A stretch of DNA of 64,000 nucleotides from Pomacea canaliculata (lineage: Eukaryota; Mollusca; Gastropoda; Architaenioglossa; Ampullariidae): positions 6,293,872-6,357,871 of the forward strand of contig NC_037601.1 in the NCBI RefSeq assembly GCF_003073045.1. Reading direction: 5' to 3'. A program made the position numbers and the translations under genes. Of the stretch, positions 59,401 through 64,000 are shown piece by piece; positions within the stretch are counted from its first letter, which is position 1, and every line of letters starts with the position of its first letter. The notes beneath the pieces were generated by a model. The model made no database searches and was not told the DNA's origin. It was given only the letters and a program-made list of their open reading frames with translations.

Positions 59401-61979
59401 GGTAATCCCCATGGGTTGTTCAATCTCTATCAAGTCTCAAACCTTCCTTTCTTATCCAAGAGAAAGTTGTCCTTCATTAGCTGCTACAACATTTAGACAT
59501 GGAACCATTTTGTTTGGCCTACCGCCAGCAACACTCAACTGAGACTGGTCTGGGTGGTGAATTACTTCTTGTCTGCTTGCGACCGCGGTCAAACATTAGT
59601 CCACTATATGCTTGATCTGTTCACTGCTTTCGACATTTTAGACCATCACATTCTCCTCTAGTGGCTTCATGGAATCGTCCTGAATGGGTTCCACTCCTAT
59701 CTGTCTGATTGCACCCAGTCTGTTAGTGTCCACAGCTCCATATCAGATCCTGCTGTGCTTCATGGAGTGCCTCCGCGTTCAGTCCTTGGGCTTCTCCTCT
59801 CTGTTATGTCCAGCCACTCGGTCCCGGGATCTGCCACTATGGCTTTCAGTGTTACTGACGATACTCAGCTCCTGGCATCTGGCTCAGCTTACCATCTCCA
59901 CAGTCTATTTACTAGTACTCTGACTCAGTAAACCCTTGACTCTGTCAAACACTGGACATTGGCAAGCAAATTAAAGCTCAAAGGAGGAGAAACTGAAATC
60001 ATCCAGATAACCTCTGTATCTATGCTTAAAAATCTGCGTTCGTCTACATCTCTTACATTTTTTGGATCCACCAACACTTTCTCTAGGTTTGTCAGAAATC
60101 TTCGAGTTCTTTTTGACACATCATTGTCCTTCGACAATCATGTCAATTCTATCTTTCTCGAACTATGCAGGATAAGCCATATCAGATATATCTCTGTTAC
60201 CTCCACCAAGCACCTTATGTCAGCATTTGTGTTGTCCAGACTCATCTACAGTATTTCTCTGTTCATAGATCTTTTCGGCTGCCTGCTTGACAAGCTCCAG
60301 AAAGTTCAGAACAATGCTGCTCACACTGTATTCTTTATGTGAAAGGCAGACCATGCCACACTGCTTCTGCTACCAGTTCGGGCTTGCATCAACTTCAAGA
60401 TCACCATGCTTTGCTATTGTCTTGTTCATGGTTCATGTTTGAGTTTGTGTTGCCGCACCAGCCTCACAGTGTATGATTTGCTACCGCTGACACTCACTGA
60501 TCCTGTCCATCCTCTCTGGCATCTTCAGTCACCTAAATCCAGTTAAATCTCTGCAGAAAACACGTTCCTTATATTTTTATGTCATAAACCTCTGTAAACA
60601 TTAAGATGCTTTTTGACCATTGCAGCAGGTCTGTTTACCATGAGGTCTGTCCAGAAAATAATGAGACTTATGGGGAAGTGGGTTAAGACAGATATTTTTG
60701 CAAAGATTGTTCAGGTATTATCTTTTCAGTCATTTTACTTCAAAACTAAGCTTATTCCTTTTGCTAAAACATTCCCAGAAACAGTTTTCTGCTTATATTA
60801 ATGAGGCAAAAGTCTCAAAATACTAAAATGATCCCCTCCTGGCTTTCACAAGAAACTTTATCATCATCATCATCATCAAGGAACAATTCTTAAAATGCTC
60901 CGTTATAAACGGTACAGGAGATATCATACATCATATATACCCTCTGTACTTTACTATCATTTCCCCTCCCCACCACCACACCCACTATGCACTATCAAGA
61001 ACAGGTTAAGTAAGTGCACCTGATTAGTGACCGGGCTGCCAACTTCCTTAGCAAAACTTCGATGATTGAGAGCTCCACTTTCCTGCCAAGTGTCCGTGAA
61101 GTATGCTCAGCAATAATGCTTGCCTCAGAGGGAATGTCAAGGCTAATGTCACAGAGTACAAGGAGCAGCTTTTTCTCTATCTCTGGATCCACCTTGATTG
61201 GCTCTACAAAGGCAGAGTTTGGGGATGCTATTGACTGGACTGTGGAGGAACTCAGAGCTGAGGAGGCAGATGATGAGGCGACATGTGGAGCTGAACTTGT
61301 TTCTGTTAAAAATGTATAATTCATTACTGCATGTTCCATTTTTGCATAGAAATGTTAAAATAATATTTGGAATTTATGGCTTTTAACAAGAGAAATGATT
61401 AATATTAGGCAAAATATAAGACAGAATTTACATTAATCAAGCTGACTTGAAGATGCTGATTCTAAGCTCACTGATATAGATCTTACCATATATTTTAACA
61501 ATAAATATTTGTTTCTTCCTGGATATAACACACAACTCACAATCGTACAAATTATAACAGGACACAAAGTTTTCAGTGTAGCCCGTTGTTCCTTGTTTAA
61601 GTTTGTAAGTGCTGTGTTATATTCTCTTTTATTGGAAAATCATGCTAAAAAGCTAGGCTTAAGTGTAAATATTAAAATGGGGTATGCATTCTACACATTA
61701 TAAGGTGAAGTTCTAGAGTGCTCGAAAGCAGTCTTAAAAAAAAAAAAAAATAGTGAATATGAACAATTCTGGGAAGTATCACAAAAAAGATAACGTGCCT
61801 GTAGATGAAGCCGAAGTAGAAGCAGTAATTGACGAAGAACTGCTCACAGAACTTGACAGCTGACCTCCCTGAAGTTCGGCCACCAAGCCTTCTCTTTCTT
61901 TCTTCCGCTGTAGAAGCTTTGCCCGAAAGGTATTTTGCTTGTTTTTCAAGGCCTGGAGATCACTCCATGTGTCTGACAT
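53421..61979 (-). CDS. METTL3: METTL3, N6-adenosine methyltransferase catalytic subunit
   Basis: METTL3 with METTL14 methylates adenosine in mRNA in the nucleus. Sixteen exons on the minus strand: 61979-61795, 61295-61020, 59194-59131, 58437-58379, 57487-57427, 56814-56725, 56539-56503, 56139-56017, 55735-55680, 55453-55325, 55214-55027, 54750-54712, 54575-54467, 54181-54116, 53926-53814 and 53535-53421. They total 1710 bases, 569 residues (human 580). The start [12 protein letters not shown] matches human MSDTWSSIQAHK. Two CCCH-type zinc-finger exons ([35 protein letters not shown]) precede the methyltransferase fold, which has [15 protein letters not shown] (DPPW at about 383-386), [17 protein letters not shown] and [12 protein letters not shown]. 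The acceptor of exon 2 is uncertain (61295 keeps frame; 61304 is the stronger-looking site but does not). The N-terminal linker is the least conserved part. Confidence 0.95.
54431..54456 (+). repeat. Poly-A run (26 bases) beside a METTL3 exon
   Basis: A homopolymer of 26 A ends 10 bp from the METTL3 exon 13 donor (minus strand). On the transcript it is a poly-U tract just inside the intron. Confidence 0.85.
57337..57405 (+). pseudogene. Partial copy of PIGN exon 5 with its splice acceptor
   Basis: Sixty-nine bases match 34996-35064 (PIGN intron 4 end plus the first 50 bases of exon 5) with 7 differences and no gaps, about 90 percent. The copied acceptor 'gtag' and codons for the segment NHVVTN.YP.DLE are retained. 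It lies in METTL3 intron 5 on the opposite strand, 21 bp from the METTL3 exon 5 donor. Similarity ends abruptly on both sides. Confidence 0.85.
57488..58378 (-). other. METTL3 intron 4
   Basis: An AT-rich intron with no recognised repeat borders. A plus-strand stretch near 58240-58310 ('gttgccctctggaataaat') looks like the end of a LINE tail but is too short to call. Confidence 0.35.
59480..60570 (+). mobile_element. CR1/L2-type LINE reverse transcriptase remnant
   Basis: In shifting frames I read (S)[25 protein letters not shown], a [12 protein letters not shown] motif-B relative, a [12 protein letters not shown] motif-C relative (DD kept), [27 protein letters not shown] and [15 protein letters not shown]. 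This order is the CR1/L2 palm to thumb. Many breaks are present. It sits in METTL3 intron 2, antisense to the gene. Confidence 0.8.
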
Positions 61980-62348
61980 TTTCAAGACCAGTTAGTGTCG
62001 TCGCTGCAAAATGGGGATTAATGAGAAATTCTTGACTTCAAAATATGCGGCATAGAAAAGCAATTTAACAGTAGTATTTAGATTTGCTGCAGTAGGCCGC
62101 CATTTTTAAGGGATACTTTAGTAATTGAGGAAAGGGTTTCGGAACCTTTTGGCTTTTTAAAATTTACTTTTTGAAATACTCAGATGAAATGCCTTTGTAA
62201 GAAAGTAAAATATAATATTTCCCTATTTTTTCATACTTTATTACTATAGCAGTCATTTATTTTGTTTACAAATAATAAATATCCCTCCAAAACTGAGATG
62301 GTATGGAAGTTTAGATTATAGTTTAAATAGATCCCGTTATGATTGCCT
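61980..62348 (-). promoter_or_regulatory. METTL3 promoter region with YY1-like site
   Basis: Upstream of the METTL3 ATG, 'gccgccatttt' at 62096-62106 is a strong YY1-type motif, as often found just around the start of housekeeping genes. No TATA box is clear. The tRNA gene bounds the region at 62349. Confidence 0.45.
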
Positions 62349-62420
62349 TCCCAAGTGGTCTAGTGGTTAGGATTTCGCGCTCTCACCGCGACGGCCGGGG
62401 TTCGATTCCCCGCTTGGGAA
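62349..62420 (+). tRNA. tRNA-Glu (CTC)
   Basis: A 72-nt cloverleaf. The acceptor stem TCCCAAG pairs with CTTGGGA, with discriminator A. The D arm with A box is 'tggtctagtggttagg'. The anticodon stem-loop is TCGCG-CTCTCAC-CGCGA with anticodon CTC, and the T arm with B box is 'ggttcgattcc'. No intron is present. A run of T beginning at 62424 serves as the pol III terminator. It closely follows the metazoan tRNA-Glu consensus. Confidence 0.97.
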
Positions 62421-62423
62421 ATA

Positions 62424-62431
62424 GTTTTTTT
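62424..62431 (+). terminator. Pol III terminator of tRNA-Glu
   Basis: A T run starts four bases after the tRNA 3' end, the usual pol III stop signal. Confidence 0.8.
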
Positions 62432-63562
62432 TCTCACTCTTTTCTTAGACAACAAAATAAGTACACTTTCTTACTTTTTCTACGACTTACGTGATTTGAT
62501 TGAAATACTATCGTGTTCGCGATCTTCTTGAGTTCCACGCTCTATCCTGTGAAGCGTTATATTTGCTTATTAAGTGTCCTTTTTGTTATTATTATTATTA
62601 ATCCTTCCTTTTTCCCCGTTTCATTCTCTAGGTCAGTCTAGGACCTGCTAAATGTTAAAACTGTCCGAAATGTTTTAATGTTGTCTCTTCCGTCTCTTTT
62701 GTTGACTGCATGTTATTTTTATCGTCTGCCCGTCCTTCAGTTTTTTTGTCTCTTTTTCGGTTCTTCTGTTGTCTGCCTCCAAGTACCGGACTTTCTGCTG
62801 GACCACTCAGGACTGTCCTGATTTCAGCATAGCCTGAACTTTACTCAGGTCATTTGTCCCCACGAAGATAAAGCTAAGGCAGCTTATGCGAGCAAGCCTC
62901 CCCAGACTTCAAATTTCTCCTCCCACTCCGCGCCCCTGGAACAAAGTTCTGTATAGTCTAATTGTGCTCACACTTACAGAGATGGCGAAGGTTTAAATCT
63001 CAGTCTGACAGCTGGTCTGTTTCGCGCTGCTTACTTGATGATTTCATAGTTCTTTTGCTTCGGAAAAAAAAGACGATAATTTCCTCTCTTAGAGAGCGAG
63101 TTCAGATAATGATCGGTATACTAAATGCTCCCTGGGCCACAAGTGACGACATGTTACAACATATAAGCACTAAGTGTTCATCACCCTCCCCCCTCTCTTC
63201 AAACGAAAGGAGAGAAAAAAGTTCTCGATCAGTCCCTGTCAACACCACCTTTTTCGGAATTCTCTCTCTCTCTTTCTCATTTGCTCGCTTTCTTACCCTC
63301 ACGACCCTGTTTTTAATAATTTTTTCAAGAGCTGGGTTAATGACCTTGATACTATATATATGGTGCGCAGGTGTCAAAACGTGTCAAACGTTCCTCTCAG
63401 CTTAATTAACACCTGATCATAGACCACATCTTAATTTTCACTTTAGAAACTCTTTTTCGACGAGCACAAAGCTGTGTGTGACGATTTTTTTAACCTTCTT
63501 CCTCCTCATTCCCCTCCCATTCCTTCCCTTCCTCCCAAACGACCTCCCCCACCCTGCGTGTC
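62432..63562. other. Intergenic region right of the tRNA
   Basis: No gene is recognised. Composition becomes CT-rich near 63240-63280 and 63480-63560, just before a possible coding exon, which could be a promoter or 5' UTR. Confidence 0.4.
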
Positions 63563-63689
63563 ATGGAGGGGGACAGATCGCCACGTCGCCATCGGTTCAG
63601 TGGCGCCGCAGGCAAGCGATTCAGAGAGATAAGGAACACCAGTCGGAGTTTGAGAGACTGGTCTCAACCTGCCAATTCATCTGTTTGTG
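63563..63689 (+). CDS. Possible first coding exon of an unidentified gene
   Basis: An ATG at 63563 opens a 42-codon frame, MEGDRSPRRHRF then a Lys/Arg-rich stretch, ending at a good donor 'tttgtg|gtaagg' at 63689/63690. The GC-richer composition and upstream CT-rich tract fit a gene start, and the rest would lie beyond 64000. I do not recognise the protein, and chance is a real alternative. Confidence 0.3.
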
Positions 63690-64000
63690 GTAAGGAATCC
63701 ACTTTTCATTTCTCACTTCGGAGGAACAGTGAATATCGCTAGATAAATTGTGTTATTTGCCAGTGATGCTCATGTCGACTGTAGACTTATGACATCTTAG
63801 AACACAAGTACAAGAAGTTCATTAACATAACGTCCACTAATGCTGCAAACATTTTTACAGTTAATTACTCAACACGAAAATTCAAAACCTAGTTCCTTCA
63901 GCTGATGTATGAAGACATTTGGTTAGGAATTATATTACACTGCAATATAAGATCACAACATACGTCGTTGTTTCCTAAAAGTTATTGCATTTACCATTTT

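Noticed and set aside
1-64000. Search for CRISPR arrays, operons or a gene cassette acting as a system
   Set aside because: No spaced direct repeats of that type, and all genes are independent, intron-bearing animal housekeeping genes.

Overview
This window is animal nuclear DNA. It is AT-rich and intron-rich with GT-AG introns, contains a eukaryotic tRNA gene with A and B boxes, and carries many LINE, SINE, hAT and pogo/Tigger remnants. The proteins and the repeat mix fit a lophotrochozoan, most likely a gastropod mollusc; I cannot name the species from the sequence alone. I assigned exons by joining conserved protein segments through GT-AG splice sites in compatible phase.

Layout: (1) 1-11212, plus strand: TPX2, a spindle assembly factor, lacking its 5' end because the window begins inside the gene. 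(2) 11213-15204: TPX2 3' UTR, then antisense RTE-like and L2-like LINE remains. (3) 15205-19963, minus strand: PSMG2, a proteasome assembly chaperone. (4) 20186-21709, plus strand: CHTF8, a subunit of the alternative clamp loader Ctf18-RFC. It is head to head with PSMG2 across 222 bp that hold E2F-, ETS- and YY1-like sites. (5) 21710-25332: intergenic, with a hAT MITE nested inside a Tigger-like MITE. (6) 25333-28091, minus strand: CYBA (p22phox), the membrane subunit of NADPH oxidase. (7) 28726-52420, plus strand: PIGN, GPI ethanolamine phosphate transferase 1, 30 coding exons and 945 residues. Its introns hold a 5'-inverted RTE-type LINE with a clean 13-bp target duplication, a foldback element with 45-bp repeat arms, a Tigger-like MITE, a 2.3-kb hAT element and a minisatellite. 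(8) 53421-61979, minus strand: METTL3, the m6A writer catalytic subunit, 16 exons and 569 residues, convergent with PIGN. One of its introns contains a stray copy of PIGN exon 5. (9) 62349-62420, plus strand: tRNA-Glu(CTC). (10) About 63563 to the end: a possible first exon of an unidentified gene.

The genes are unrelated housekeeping genes (mitosis, proteasome assembly, cohesion, ROS production, GPI anchors, RNA methylation), not a cassette. I found no new biological system. The most notable observations are the PIGN exon-5 copy in METTL3, the foldback element with higher-order repeat arms, the twin-primed LINE, two nested transposon arrangements proven by target duplications, and single-base frameshifts in TPX2 and PSMG2 that look like sequence errors.
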